A stretch of 64,000 bases of DNA from an alpha proteobacterium MED-G09 (GTDB lineage Bacteria; Pseudomonadota; Alphaproteobacteria; MED-G09): NCBI GenBank assembly GCA_905182015.1, contig CAJIZT010000006.1:124001-188000 (forward strand), given 5' to 3'. Both the position numbers and the translations under genes were made by a program. Positions 1 through 8,739 of this stretch are shown in pieces (the stretch's first letter is position 1; each line of letters starts with the position of its first letter). The notes beneath the pieces were generated by a model. It made no database searches, was not told the DNA's origin, and saw only the letters and a list, made by a program, of their open reading frames with translations.

Positions 1-1
1 C

Positions 2-1495
2 CTTGCATCGTACCTACTAATTGGATTTTGGTTTAAAAAAAAATCCGCAAATTCTGCAGCTATCAAAGCTTTTATTGTTAACCGTGTTGGTGACTTTGGT
101 TTTTTAATAGGGATTGCTATACTTTTTGTATCAACAAAATCATTAGATTTTGATGTTGTTTTTTCTATGACAAAAGAGCTTTCCTCGAGTTCAATTTCTT
201 TGTTTTATTGGAATTTCAATACTCTCGATGTAGCGTGTTTTTTCTTATTTATGGGAGCAATGGGTAAATCTGCACAATTATTTTTACATACATGGCTCCC
301 TGATGCCATGGAGGGACCAACACCTGTTTCTGCGCTTATTCATGCAGCAACTATGGTTACGGCAGGTGTTTTTTTAATAGCCAGGTGCTCACCTTTGTTT
401 GAAGAATCTGAAAATATCCTATCTCTAATTACCATTGTGGGTGCATCAACCGCTTTTTTTGCTGCAACCGTAGGTTTGGTCCAGAATGATATTAAGAGGA
501 TAGTTGCATATTCTACCTGCTCTCAATTAGGTTATATGTTTGTTGCCTTAGGAAGCGGTGCTTATCAAATAGCGATTTTTCATTTATTTACTCATGCTTT
601 TTTTAAAGCCCTTCTTTTTCTCGGCTCAGGATCAGTGATTCATGCAGTTTCTGACGAGCAGGATATAAGAAAAATGGGAGATTTGTATAGGTTAATCCCT
701 TTCACATGGATTACAATGCTTATAGGAACTCTAGCTTTGACTGGGTTTCCCTTCATGTCGGGCTATTTCTCAAAAGATGGTATAATAGAATCTGCATTTG
801 TTTCGCATACCAGCGGGCATCTTTATGCCTTTTATCTACTTATCTTTTCAGCCCTTCTTACTAGTTTTTATTCTTGGAGGTTAATTTTTTTAACATTTCA
901 TGGAAAAAGCAAAGTGTCCAAGGACGTACTTTCAAAAGTACATGAAAGTCCAAAAGTTATGATGATACCTCTGATGATTCTATCCTTCTGTTCAATCTTT
1001 TCTGGATATATTTTTGTAGATTATTTTATGTCTCATGACTTTGAGTTTTTATGGAAAAGTGCAATTTACTTATCTAGTGACAATCATATTATCGAGGAAA
1101 TACACAATGTTCCTTTGTGGGTAAAATATTCTCCTCTAGTTATGATGATTCTTGGTTTTGTTGTTTCTTTTCTTTTTTATATAGTCTTCCCCTTTGCTCC
1201 CGGGCAAGTATCGAAAACATTTAATCCTCTGTATAAGTTTTTATTAAATAAATGGTATTTTGATGAAGCTTATGAATTTATCTTTGTAAGAAATATTAAA
1301 AAGTTTGGTAAATTTCTATCACTTACTGGCGATAAGAAAGTTATTGATGGGCTCGGTCCAGACGGAATTTCATTTCGTGTTTTAGCTATTGCTAAACAGG
1401 TTGGTCGTTTACAGACTGGTTATGTATACCATTATGCTTTTGCAATGTTGTTTGGATTAACTATTTTTCTTTCTTATTTTTTTATTAAAGGGTGA
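2..1495 (+). CDS. nuoL: NADH-quinone oxidoreductase subunit L, 5'-truncated by the window edge
   Basis: This is the C-terminal 497 or so residues of the large antiporter-like membrane subunit of respiratory complex I, which couples NADH oxidation to proton pumping. The frame is open from base 2, well upstream of the first in-frame ATG at 167, and the fragment begins inside the conserved transmembrane core (SYLLIGFWFKKK). The proton-channel motif HTWLPDAMEGPTPVSALIHA is present, followed by many hydrophobic segments and a long C-terminal part consistent with the lateral helix and last membrane segment. The family is about 600-700 residues, so about a quarter lies outside the window. nuoM follows after 4 nt, so this is the 3' end of the nuo operon. 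Confidence 0.97.
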   Translation, partial: LASYLLIGFWFKKKSANSAAIKAFIVNRVGDFGFLIGIAILFVSTKSLDFDVVFSMTKELSSSSISLFYWNFNTLDVACFFLFMGAMGKSAQLFLHTWLPDAMEGPTPVSALIHAATMVTAGVFLIARCSPLFEESENILSLITIVGASTAFFAATVGLVQNDIKRIVAYSTCSQLGYMFVALGSGAYQIAIFHLFTHAFFKALLFLGSGSVIHAVSDEQDIRKMGDLYRLIPFTWITMLIGTLALTGFPFMSGYFSKDGIIESAFVSHTSGHLYAFYLLIFSALLTSFYSWRLIFLTFHGKSKVSKDVLSKVHESPKVMMIPLMILSFCSIFSGYIFVDYFMSHDFEFLWKSAIYLSSDNHIIEEIHNVPLWVKYSPLVMMILGFVVSFLFYIVFPFAPGQVSKTFNPLYKFLLNKWYFDEAYEFIFVRNIKKFGKFLSLTGDKKVIDGLGPDGISFRVLAIAKQVGRLQTGYVYHYAFAMLFGLTIFLSYFFIKG

Positions 1496-1499
1496 TCTA

Positions 1500-3005
1500 A
1501 TGCTTGATTGGAATCTTTTATCAATTATTACTTTTTTCCCCTTACTAGGAGCTTTGTTTATTTTAGTAATTCCTCAGAACGACAAGGAAGTCTCAAAAAG
1601 AAACTCTAGGTCTGTTGCCCTTTGGACATCACTTATAACTTTTGTTATTTCGTTAATTCTTTTATTCAATTTTGATTCAAGCTCTTCCTCTTATCAGTTT
1701 CTTGAAAGAGTTGTGATAGCTGATGGCTTGATGACTTACCAGATGGGCGTTGATGGAATTTCGATTCTGTTTATTGTTCTGACTACATTTTTAATGCCTT
1801 TTTGCATCCTAGCTAGCTGGGAATCAGTAAAGGATAGAGTCGAAAGCTTTATGATTGCCTTCCTAGTCCTAGAAACTTTAATCATAGGTACATTTTGTGC
1901 ATTGGATATAGTTCTTTTCTACTTATTCTTTGAGAGCGTCTTGATACCGATGTTTATTATAATTGGTGTTTGGGGAGGAGAGCGAAAAGTATATTCGGCG
2001 TTTAAGTTTTTCTTATACACTCTTTTGGGATCCGTTTTAATGCTCGCGGCAATGATATTTATTTATACTAGTACGGGCAGTACGGATTTAATTGTAATTT
2101 CAGAAACCTTAGATTTAAGTAATTCATCGCAATATTTTTTGTGGCTAGCATTCTTTTGCTCGTTTGCTGTTAAGTTACCAATGTGGCCTGTTCATACATG
2201 GCTTCCGGACGCGCATGTTGAGGCTCCTACGTCTGGATCAGTAATTTTAGCAGCTATTCTTTTAAAAATGGGAGGGTATGGATTTTTAAGGTTTTCTCTT
2301 CCCCTTTTTCCTGAAGCTAGTCATTATTTCGCTCCTTTTGTTTTTGCCTTAAGTGTTATTGCTATTATCTATACATCTCTTGTTGCTTATGTTCAGGAAG
2401 ATATAAAAAAATTAATAGCATATTCCTCAGTTGCACATATGGGGTTTGTAACATTAGGAATTTTTACATTCACAGCGCAAGGGATTGAGGGTGCCATCTA
2501 TCAAATGCTTTCACATGGCCTTATTTCTGCTGCGCTGTTTATCTGTGTCGGTGTGATTTACGATAGATTGCATACAAGAAAAATAGCTGACTATGGAGGC
2601 CTAGTTTCAATTATGCCAAATTTTGCTATATTTTTTATGATTTTTACAATGGCAAATGTTGCCCTTCCTGGAACAAGTGGTTTTATAGGTGAATTTTTAA
2701 CAGTTATTGCCGCCTTTAGTGTTTCAAAACCTGTGGCAATTTTTGCAGCTATTGGAGTTATTTTATCAGCGATGTACGGTCTTTCTTTATACAAGAATGT
2801 AGTTTTTGGAAAAATAACTAATGAAACAATAGAATTACTTGGTGATTTAACAATACGTGAAAAATTAATTCTATTTCCACTTGCGGCCTTGATAATATTT
2901 TTTGGTTTGTTTCCTGCTCCAATTCTTGGAGTTATTAGCGTATCATCTAATAGTCTTGTGAGTTTTTTGGATATTCCTTCGATTAGCCTTACGGAGGCTA
3001 AGTAA
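1500..3005 (+). CDS. nuoM: NADH-quinone oxidoreductase subunit M
   Basis: Antiporter-like membrane subunit of complex I, 501 residues, normal for the family, with about 14 predicted membrane segments. The conserved glutamate segment FYLFFESVLIPMF lies near residues 138-150, and the channel motif HTWLPDAHVEAPTSGSVILA lies near 230-250. It starts 4 nt after nuoL and its stop codon shares one base with the nuoN start, so translation within the operon is probably coupled. No anomalies seen. Confidence 0.98.
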   Translation: MLDWNLLSIITFFPLLGALFILVIPQNDKEVSKRNSRSVALWTSLITFVISLILLFNFDSSSSSYQFLERVVIADGLMTYQMGVDGISILFIVLTTFLMPFCILASWESVKDRVESFMIAFLVLETLIIGTFCALDIVLFYLFFESVLIPMFIIIGVWGGERKVYSAFKFFLYTLLGSVLMLAAMIFIYTSTGSTDLIVISETLDLSNSSQYFLWLAFFCSFAVKLPMWPVHTWLPDAHVEAPTSGSVILAAILLKMGGYGFLRFSLPLFPEASHYFAPFVFALSVIAIIYTSLVAYVQEDIKKLIAYSSVAHMGFVTLGIFTFTAQGIEGAIYQMLSHGLISAALFICVGVIYDRLHTRKIADYGGLVSIMPNFAIFFMIFTMANVALPGTSGFIGEFLTVIAAFSVSKPVAIFAAIGVILSAMYGLSLYKNVVFGKITNETIELLGDLTIREKLILFPLAALIIFFGLFPAPILGVISVSSNSLVSFLDIPSISLTEAK

Positions 3006-4456
3006 TGGGCTCTCTTCTCAATGATTCATTAGTAATTGCTCCAGAGCTATTTTTGATTGTATCGGCAATAATTCTTCTTATGCTCGGTTCATTTAAGGTT
3101 AAAAATTCAGCTAAAATTGTACTATACCTTTCAACTATAACACTTTTTTTTGTTTCTTTTTTAGAGCTTATAATGCCCTGGGATATAAGTATAATATTCA
3201 ATGAATCGCTGATTGAGAATAGCTTTTCTAGGTTTACAAAAAGTATAATTTTTATGTCTTCGGCATTTGTAATAATTTTATCTTCTAGGTGGCTTATCAG
3301 ATATGATGAAAAGGCCTTTGAATACCCCATCCTGATATTATTTTCTTCCTTGGGTATGGCGCTTATGGTTTCCGCAAATGATTTAATAACTCTTTACCTG
3401 GCTATAGAACTTCAAAGCTTGCCCCTTTATGTTTTAGCGTCCTTTAGGAGGGATAATATTAATTCAGGTGAGGCAGGTATTAAGTATTTTGTTCTAGGCG
3501 CCCTGTCTTCTTCATTATTCTTGTTTGGTGCATCTCTGGTATATGGCTTTACAGGATCAGTTGAATTTTTTGAAATATCCAAGGTTACTTCTTATTCAGA
3601 AGTTAGTGCAGGCTTGGTTGTTGGAATTGTTTTCATTCTTTCTGGTCTTATTTTTAAAATTTCTGGTGTTCCCTTTCATATGTGGACGCCGGATGTCTAT
3701 GAGGGCTCGGCTACTCCTGTAACAGCTTTTTTTGCAACTGCTCCAAAAATGGCAGCAATGTGTATGCTTGTTAATATTTTGTATGGACCTTTTGCAGATA
3801 GTTTCTATTCCTGGCAGCAAATTATTATTTTTGTTTCTATTGCATCTATGGCTCTGGGATCTTTTGCTGCAATCAAACAAACTAATATTAAAAGGTTGCT
3901 TGCTTATAGCTCCATTGCCCATATGGGGTTTACACTTATTGCTTTGGCCTTACCCCTATCCCCATCTAATATCCAAGCCTTATTGATCTATATGCTAATC
4001 TACCTGATGGCTAATTTAGGGGTTTTTTCTTGTATAATGAGTTTAGAGAAAAGTGAGGGTGAGAGCGTAAAGGATATTAGTGATCTTTCAGGTATTTCAA
4101 AAAAATATCCTTTTATTGCATTTAGTTTATCAATTTTTATGTTTTCTTTTGCTGGAATACCACCTCTTGCAGGTTTCTTTGGAAAATATTTAATCTTTAG
4201 ATCAGCCATAGAAAATGGTTTATTTTTACTGGCAATATTTGGCTTATTGATTAGTGTAATCGGCGCCTATTATTATATAAATATTGTTAAGGTTGTTTAT
4301 TTTGATGAGAGTAATTCTAGTATTACAAAATCATCCTCTAAGGGCCTTAGTATTACAAATATAGCTTGTACAATTTTCATTATATTTTTTATTATAATTT
4401 ATACACTATCTCCTATTGCCGAACTAGCAAGATTAGCGGGAATCTCCATCAACTAA
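3005..4456 (+). CDS. nuoN: NADH-quinone oxidoreductase subunit N
   Basis: Third antiporter-like subunit of complex I, 483 residues, hydrophobic throughout. Visible family motifs are YLAIELQSLPLYVLASFRR (about 130-148) and PFHMWTPDVYEGSATPVTAF (about 222-241), where the lysine and glutamate positions form the proton path. It overlaps nuoM by one base. birA begins on the base after its stop, so the ligase is probably transcribed as the tail of the nuo operon, as in other alphaproteobacteria. Confidence 0.98.
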   Translation: MGSLLNDSLVIAPELFLIVSAIILLMLGSFKVKNSAKIVLYLSTITLFFVSFLELIMPWDISIIFNESLIENSFSRFTKSIIFMSSAFVIILSSRWLIRYDEKAFEYPILILFSSLGMALMVSANDLITLYLAIELQSLPLYVLASFRRDNINSGEAGIKYFVLGALSSSLFLFGASLVYGFTGSVEFFEISKVTSYSEVSAGLVVGIVFILSGLIFKISGVPFHMWTPDVYEGSATPVTAFFATAPKMAAMCMLVNILYGPFADSFYSWQQIIIFVSIASMALGSFAAIKQTNIKRLLAYSSIAHMGFTLIALALPLSPSNIQALLIYMLIYLMANLGVFSCIMSLEKSEGESVKDISDLSGISKKYPFIAFSLSIFMFSFAGIPPLAGFFGKYLIFRSAIENGLFLLAIFGLLISVIGAYYYINIVKVVYFDESNSSITKSSSKGLSITNIACTIFIIFFIIIYTLSPIAELARLAGISIN

Positions 4457-5221
4457 ATGGCAAATACTTATTTGGATATTGAGGTTATTAGATTTAATGA
4501 AATCGATAGCACAAATAACGAAGCAAGACGAAGACTTGATAAGGAGACAGTTTTACCATACTGGATTGTTTCCGATAAACAAACTTCAGGCAGAGGAAGA
4601 CATAATAGTTACTGGGATTCATCCGAGGGTAATTTTATGGGAACATATATATTAAGAATCGAGGGCGAAAAAAAAATTCTACCTCAGCTTTCCTTCGTTT
4701 CTGCTCTAGCTATTTACAATTCGATTTTAGAGTTTAAACCTAGGACGAGTAACTCATCAATAAAGTTAAAATGGCCAAATGATATCGTCATTAATGATAA
4801 AAAATGTGGAGGAATTTTAATAGAGAATTTATCTTCTGAGGGCAATTTTTTCCATAAAATAGCTATTGGAATAGGGGTAAATCTTATTACCTCACCTTCT
4901 CATACTACAAATTTACAATCAGGAAATGTTGGAGATGAGTTTGGTATTAGCTTAGGACGTGATGATTTTCTTATGTCTGTTAATAGCAATATCCTGAAAG
5001 TAATTTCTGTTTGGGATAAGGGAAAACATTATAAACAAATTCTTAACTTGTGGGTATCTAAAGCTTATCTTCTGGGAAAAGAAATATCCGTCACCCTCCC
5101 TGGTGGCGTTAAAGAGCAGGGTACTTTCTCATCAATTGATGATGAGGGGGGGCTTATTTTATTGAATAAAAAAGGTAGTCGTAAGGTATTTTACGCTGCA
5201 GAGATTTTTGAAAACTTATAA
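4457..5221 (+). CDS. birA: Biotin--[acetyl-CoA-carboxylase] ligase
   Basis: Attaches biotin to the carrier domains of biotin-dependent carboxylases via biotinyl-AMP. At 254 residues it is only the catalytic and C-terminal domains. There is no N-terminal winged-helix domain, so unlike E. coli BirA it should not act as a repressor. Visible motifs are the adenylate-binding GRGRHN loop (45-50) and KWPND (105-109), followed by the CGGIL segment with its lysine. It starts directly after the nuoN stop. A type III pantothenate kinase gene usually follows birA in this class but is absent here; rnj starts 9 nt downstream. Confidence 0.95.
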   Translation: MANTYLDIEVIRFNEIDSTNNEARRRLDKETVLPYWIVSDKQTSGRGRHNSYWDSSEGNFMGTYILRIEGEKKILPQLSFVSALAIYNSILEFKPRTSNSSIKLKWPNDIVINDKKCGGILIENLSSEGNFFHKIAIGIGVNLITSPSHTTNLQSGNVGDEFGISLGRDDFLMSVNSNILKVISVWDKGKHYKQILNLWVSKAYLLGKEISVTLPGGVKEQGTFSSIDDEGGLILLNKKGSRKVFYAAEIFENL

Positions 5222-5230
5222 GGTTTATAT

Positions 5231-6871
5231 ATGAAAAATACATATTTTCTTCCTCTTGGAGGAACGGGTGAAATTGGGATGAATTTGAATCTCTATGGTT
5301 ACGGCGAAGATAGTCATTCTGAGACTGATTGGATTATGGTTGATTGTGGGGTCACTTTTTCTCAAGCCGGTCTTCCTGGGGTAGACCTTCAAATGCCTGA
5401 CCCAACTTTTCTAGCTTCACAAAAAGATAACTTAAAAGGAGTTATCCTTACTCATGCTCATGAAGATCATATAGGAGCGATGCCCTTTATCTGGCCATAT
5501 TTTAATTGTCCAATTTACACAACACAATTTACTGCCTCCCTATTAATAGAGAAGTTTGAGGAGCATAATATTGATTATGATGGAAAAATAAATATCCTAA
5601 AGGAGGGTGATGTAATAAATATTGCGTCTTTTGAGATTAAGGCGATAGGTTTAACTCACTCTATTCCTGAGATGAATGCCCTTTTAATTAAATCACCCTC
5701 TGCAAATATTTTTCATACAGGTGATTGGAAGATTGATCATAATCCTGTTGTAGGTAATGGGTTTAACAGCAAAGGTCTTTTAGGTTTTGATGATTTAAGA
5801 ATTGATGCACTTGTTTGTGATTCAACTAATGCCATAGTACCGGGAAGGTCTGGTTCAGAATTAGATGTTAAAGATTCTCTTGATAAAATTATTGGAGGTA
5901 TTGAAGGCAGGATATTCTTAAGTACCTTCGCCTCTAATGTTGCAAGATTATATTCAGTTGCTGAAACTGCAGAAAAACATGACAGGCACGTAGTTTTATC
6001 TGGTCGAGGAATGCATAGGATTGTAAATGCAGCAAAAGCAGTTGGAATTTTAGACGGCCTACCTGAATTTGTTGATGAGGAAGATGCAGGTTATTTACCT
6101 GCGGAAAAAACCCTTATTCTTTGTACTGGTAGTCAAGGAGAGCACAGAGCTGCTTTATCAAAAATTGCAAACGATCGGCACCAACACCTTGTGGCTGAAA
6201 AAGGAGATACTGTTATCTTTTCATCTAAAGTAATACCTGGAAATGAGGCTGGAATTTTAAATTTACAAAATAACTTTGCAAAAAAAGGGGTAAATATTAT
6301 AACTGGAAAAGATGAATTCGTTCATGTGTCCGGCCATCCCTGTGAGGATGAATTGATAGAAATGTTTAATCTAATTAAACCAAAGGCAGTGATTCCTGTG
6401 CATGGAGAGTTTCGACATTTAACAGCCAACGCCGCTCTTGCGGAAGCTAATGGTATTAAGAATTCCCTTGTTATTGAAAATGGAACAATAATTAAAATAT
6501 CAGATAAAGGCGTCTCCGTTGATAGCGAGGTGAGCAGCGGAAGACTGCATAAGGATGGGAAGATAATTGTTTATGACTATGAATCACCTTCTATTGAAAG
6601 AAGTAAAATATCTCATACTGGCTTAATTGTAGTAAGTGTTGTTATGGTTAACAATAAGGTAAAGGGTAAGCCTGTAGTTAAGACTTTTGGCTTACCAGAG
6701 TTTGATAAGGAGGGAATTAGTTTAATTGATTGGGTAAACCAGGCGTTAAGTAATGTTTTTGGATCTAAAAATAAAGGAGGTAATCTTGAAAGTAAAATTA
6801 GAAACTCTGTTGTTAGGCAAATTAAAGGTGTTTGGGGGAAAAGACCAAAAGTAGAAATTATCTTTCATTAA
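5231..6871 (+). CDS. rnj: Ribonuclease J
   Basis: Beta-CASP metallo-beta-lactamase family RNase with 5'-3' exo- and endonuclease activity in RNA turnover and rRNA maturation. It is 546 residues, typical of RNase J. The zinc-binding HAHEDH motif is at 75-80; further metal ligands are visible in LTHSIPEMNALL (about 146-157), FHTGDWKID and the late VHGEFRHL segment. The beta-CASP insertion runs from roughly residue 200 to 370. It lies between birA and mce, a conserved alphaproteobacterial position. In such genomes it normally coexists with RNase E, which is not in this window. Confidence 0.96.
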   Translation: MKNTYFLPLGGTGEIGMNLNLYGYGEDSHSETDWIMVDCGVTFSQAGLPGVDLQMPDPTFLASQKDNLKGVILTHAHEDHIGAMPFIWPYFNCPIYTTQFTASLLIEKFEEHNIDYDGKINILKEGDVINIASFEIKAIGLTHSIPEMNALLIKSPSANIFHTGDWKIDHNPVVGNGFNSKGLLGFDDLRIDALVCDSTNAIVPGRSGSELDVKDSLDKIIGGIEGRIFLSTFASNVARLYSVAETAEKHDRHVVLSGRGMHRIVNAAKAVGILDGLPEFVDEEDAGYLPAEKTLILCTGSQGEHRAALSKIANDRHQHLVAEKGDTVIFSSKVIPGNEAGILNLQNNFAKKGVNIITGKDEFVHVSGHPCEDELIEMFNLIKPKAVIPVHGEFRHLTANAALAEANGIKNSLVIENGTIIKISDKGVSVDSEVSSGRLHKDGKIIVYDYESPSIERSKISHTGLIVVSVVMVNNKVKGKPVVKTFGLPEFDKEGISLIDWVNQALSNVFGSKNKGGNLESKIRNSVVRQIKGVWGKRPKVEIIFH

Positions 6872-6894
6872 ATTTTTAATACAGAGGAGAAAAA

Positions 6895-7302
6895 ATGATA
6901 GGACCTTTGAATCACATTGGTATAGCGGTGCCTTCAATTAAGGATGCCGCAGACACATACAGAAGCTTATACGGAGTCACTAACATTACTGATCCCGGTG
7001 AAATGTTATCACAAGGGGTACGATTTTGTTTTGTAAACCTTCCTAATAGTCAAATTGAGCTAATAGAACCTTTGGGTGAAAATTCCCCAATTGAAAACTT
7101 CTTACTTAAAAATCCAAATGGTGGGCAGCATCATGTTTGCTTTGAGGTAGCTGATATCTATTTAGCAAAAAAAAAAATGGAAGAGCGAGGTGCTGTAATT
7201 TTAAATGAACCAAGAATAGGGGCTCACGGAACACTGGTTATTTTCGTTCACCCAAAAAACTCTAACGGTGTTTTAGTTGAGTTAATGGAATCTGTTAAAT
7301 AG
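6895..7302 (+). CDS. mce: Methylmalonyl-CoA epimerase
   Basis: Interconverts (2R)- and (2S)-methylmalonyl-CoA in propionyl-CoA breakdown to succinyl-CoA. It is 135 residues with the paired beta-alpha-beta modules of the glyoxalase/VOC fold. Candidate metal ligands are His7 in LNHIGIAV, a His of GGQHHVCFEV (about 79-80) and the glutamate of VLVELME near the C-terminus. A good ribosome site (AGAGGAG) precedes the ATG. The gene contains a run of 11 A (7167-7177) coding for three lysines. It follows rnj after 23 nt; the mutase and carboxylase are not in the window. Confidence 0.94.
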   Translation: MIGPLNHIGIAVPSIKDAADTYRSLYGVTNITDPGEMLSQGVRFCFVNLPNSQIELIEPLGENSPIENFLLKNPNGGQHHVCFEVADIYLAKKKMEERGAVILNEPRIGAHGTLVIFVHPKNSNGVLVELMESVK

Positions 7303-7336
7303 TTAAACCCATCCATACCCACCTTGTCAGTTAGAG

Positions 7337-7364
7337 TTGTTTTTGGACTTAAAGAGTTTATAAT
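7337..7364 (+). promoter_or_regulatory. Candidate sigma70-type promoter for proS-lolCD-dnaE
   Basis: The 102-nt gap before proS contains TTGTTT (7337-7342), a 16-nt spacer and a perfect TATAAT (7359-7364), about 40 nt before the proS start. It is one of the few real spacers in this arm. It probably drives proS, lolC, lolD and dnaE, which overlap or abut. Recognised by eye only. Confidence 0.45.
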
Positions 7365-7404
7365 TAGATAGTAATGTTTACAAAACTTCACTTAGGATTA
7401 AATT

Positions 7405-8739
7405 ATGAGATGGTCTAATTATTTTATACCTACCCAAAAAGAAAAACCTGTTGACGCAAAAATTCCATCACATCAGCTGATGGTTAGGTCTGGGATGATT
7501 AAACAAGAGAGTGCGGGTATATATTCTTGGCTTCCGCTAGGTCTTAAAGTTCTTAGGAATATAGAAAATATCATTAGAGAGGAACAAATTAAGGCAGGCG
7601 CAATTGAAATTCTAATGCCAACTCTTCAATCTTCAGATTTATGGAATGAATCTGGAAGATATGACGGTTATGGCGAAGAGATGCTGAGAATAACTGACAG
7701 ACAAAATAGAAAATTAATTTATGGTCCTACAAATGAAGAGCAAGTCACTGAGATTTTTCGCAAATATATTAAATCCTACAAAAGCTTGCCATTAAATCTT
7801 TTCCATATTCAGTGGAAATTTAGAGATGAAGTCCGTCCTCGTTTTGGTGTTATGCGAGGGAGAGAGTTTTTGATGAAGGATTCATACTCTTTTGATTTAG
7901 ATGAGGATTCTGCAAAGGCATCTTATTATAAAATGTTTATTGCCTACCTGAAGACCTTTAAGAGGATGGGGCTTAATGCTGTACCTGTTTCTGCAGAAAG
8001 CGGACCTATAGGCGGGAATTTGAGTCATGAATTTTCTATTATAGCCAATACAGGCGAATCAGAGATTTTTTGCGATAAAAACTTATTAAATATCGATATT
8101 AGTAAAAAAGATTGTAATTCAGACGATGAAATTTCTAAAATAGTTGAGGAGTATTTGGGGTTTTACTCTGCCACAGATGAAAAGCATGATAAAGTATCGT
8201 TTGATAAAAGTGTTGAGGTGGACAATCAGGTATCAGGCAGGGGAATTGAGGTTGGTCATATTTTCTCTTTTGGAGATAAGTATTCTAAACCAATGAAGGC
8301 CTTGGTAGTTAATGCAGATGGCAAAAGCTCGAATGTCTATATGGGCTCTTATGGTATAGGTGTATCAAGGCTCGTTGCAGCCATAATAGAATCCTTTAAT
8401 GATGAGAGTGGAATTATTTGGCCAATCTCTGTGGCTCCATTTAAAGTTAATATTATAAATTTAAAAAATAGCGATGCTAAGTGTTCTGAAAAAAGTATGG
8501 AAATTCATAATTTGCTCGAAGGACTTGGAATTGAGACTATTTTTGATGACAGGGATGAGAGCGCAGGAAAGAAATTTTCTGATGCAGATCTTATTGGTAT
8601 CCCAATTCAATTAATTATTGGGCCAAGAGAATTAAAAAATGGAAATGTTGAATTAAAGTTCAGAAAAACCAATAAGAAAGAAATTCTTTCTTTTGATAAC
8701 GCTATTGATCAAATTAAAATTAATGTACTTAAGGGGTAA
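7405..8739 (+). CDS. proS: Proline--tRNA ligase (short bacterial type)
   Basis: Charges tRNA-Pro. At 444 residues it is the short form common in alphaproteobacteria: class II core plus anticodon-binding domain, without the roughly 180-residue INS editing insertion of E. coli ProS. Motif 2 is visible as the RDEVRPRFGVMRGREFLMKD region (about 133-153), and motif 3 as MGSYGIGVSRLVAA (about 312-325). The C-terminal anticodon domain runs from about 345 to the end. Misacylated Ala-tRNA-Pro editing would need a separate protein. Its stop overlaps the lolC start by one base. Confidence 0.96.
   Translation: MRWSNYFIPTQKEKPVDAKIPSHQLMVRSGMIKQESAGIYSWLPLGLKVLRNIENIIREEQIKAGAIEILMPTLQSSDLWNESGRYDGYGEEMLRITDRQNRKLIYGPTNEEQVTEIFRKYIKSYKSLPLNLFHIQWKFRDEVRPRFGVMRGREFLMKDSYSFDLDEDSAKASYYKMFIAYLKTFKRMGLNAVPVSAESGPIGGNLSHEFSIIANTGESEIFCDKNLLNIDISKKDCNSDDEISKIVEEYLGFYSATDEKHDKVSFDKSVEVDNQVSGRGIEVGHIFSFGDKYSKPMKALVVNADGKSSNVYMGSYGIGVSRLVAAIIESFNDESGIIWPISVAPFKVNIINLKNSDAKCSEKSMEIHNLLEGLGIETIFDDRDESAGKKFSDADLIGIPIQLIIGPRELKNGNVELKFRKTNKKEILSFDNAIDQIKINVLKG

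Noticed and set aside
3525-3986. Several hydrophobic open frames in other frames of nuoN
   Set aside because: Shadows of an AT-rich membrane-protein gene whose correct frame is fully accounted for.
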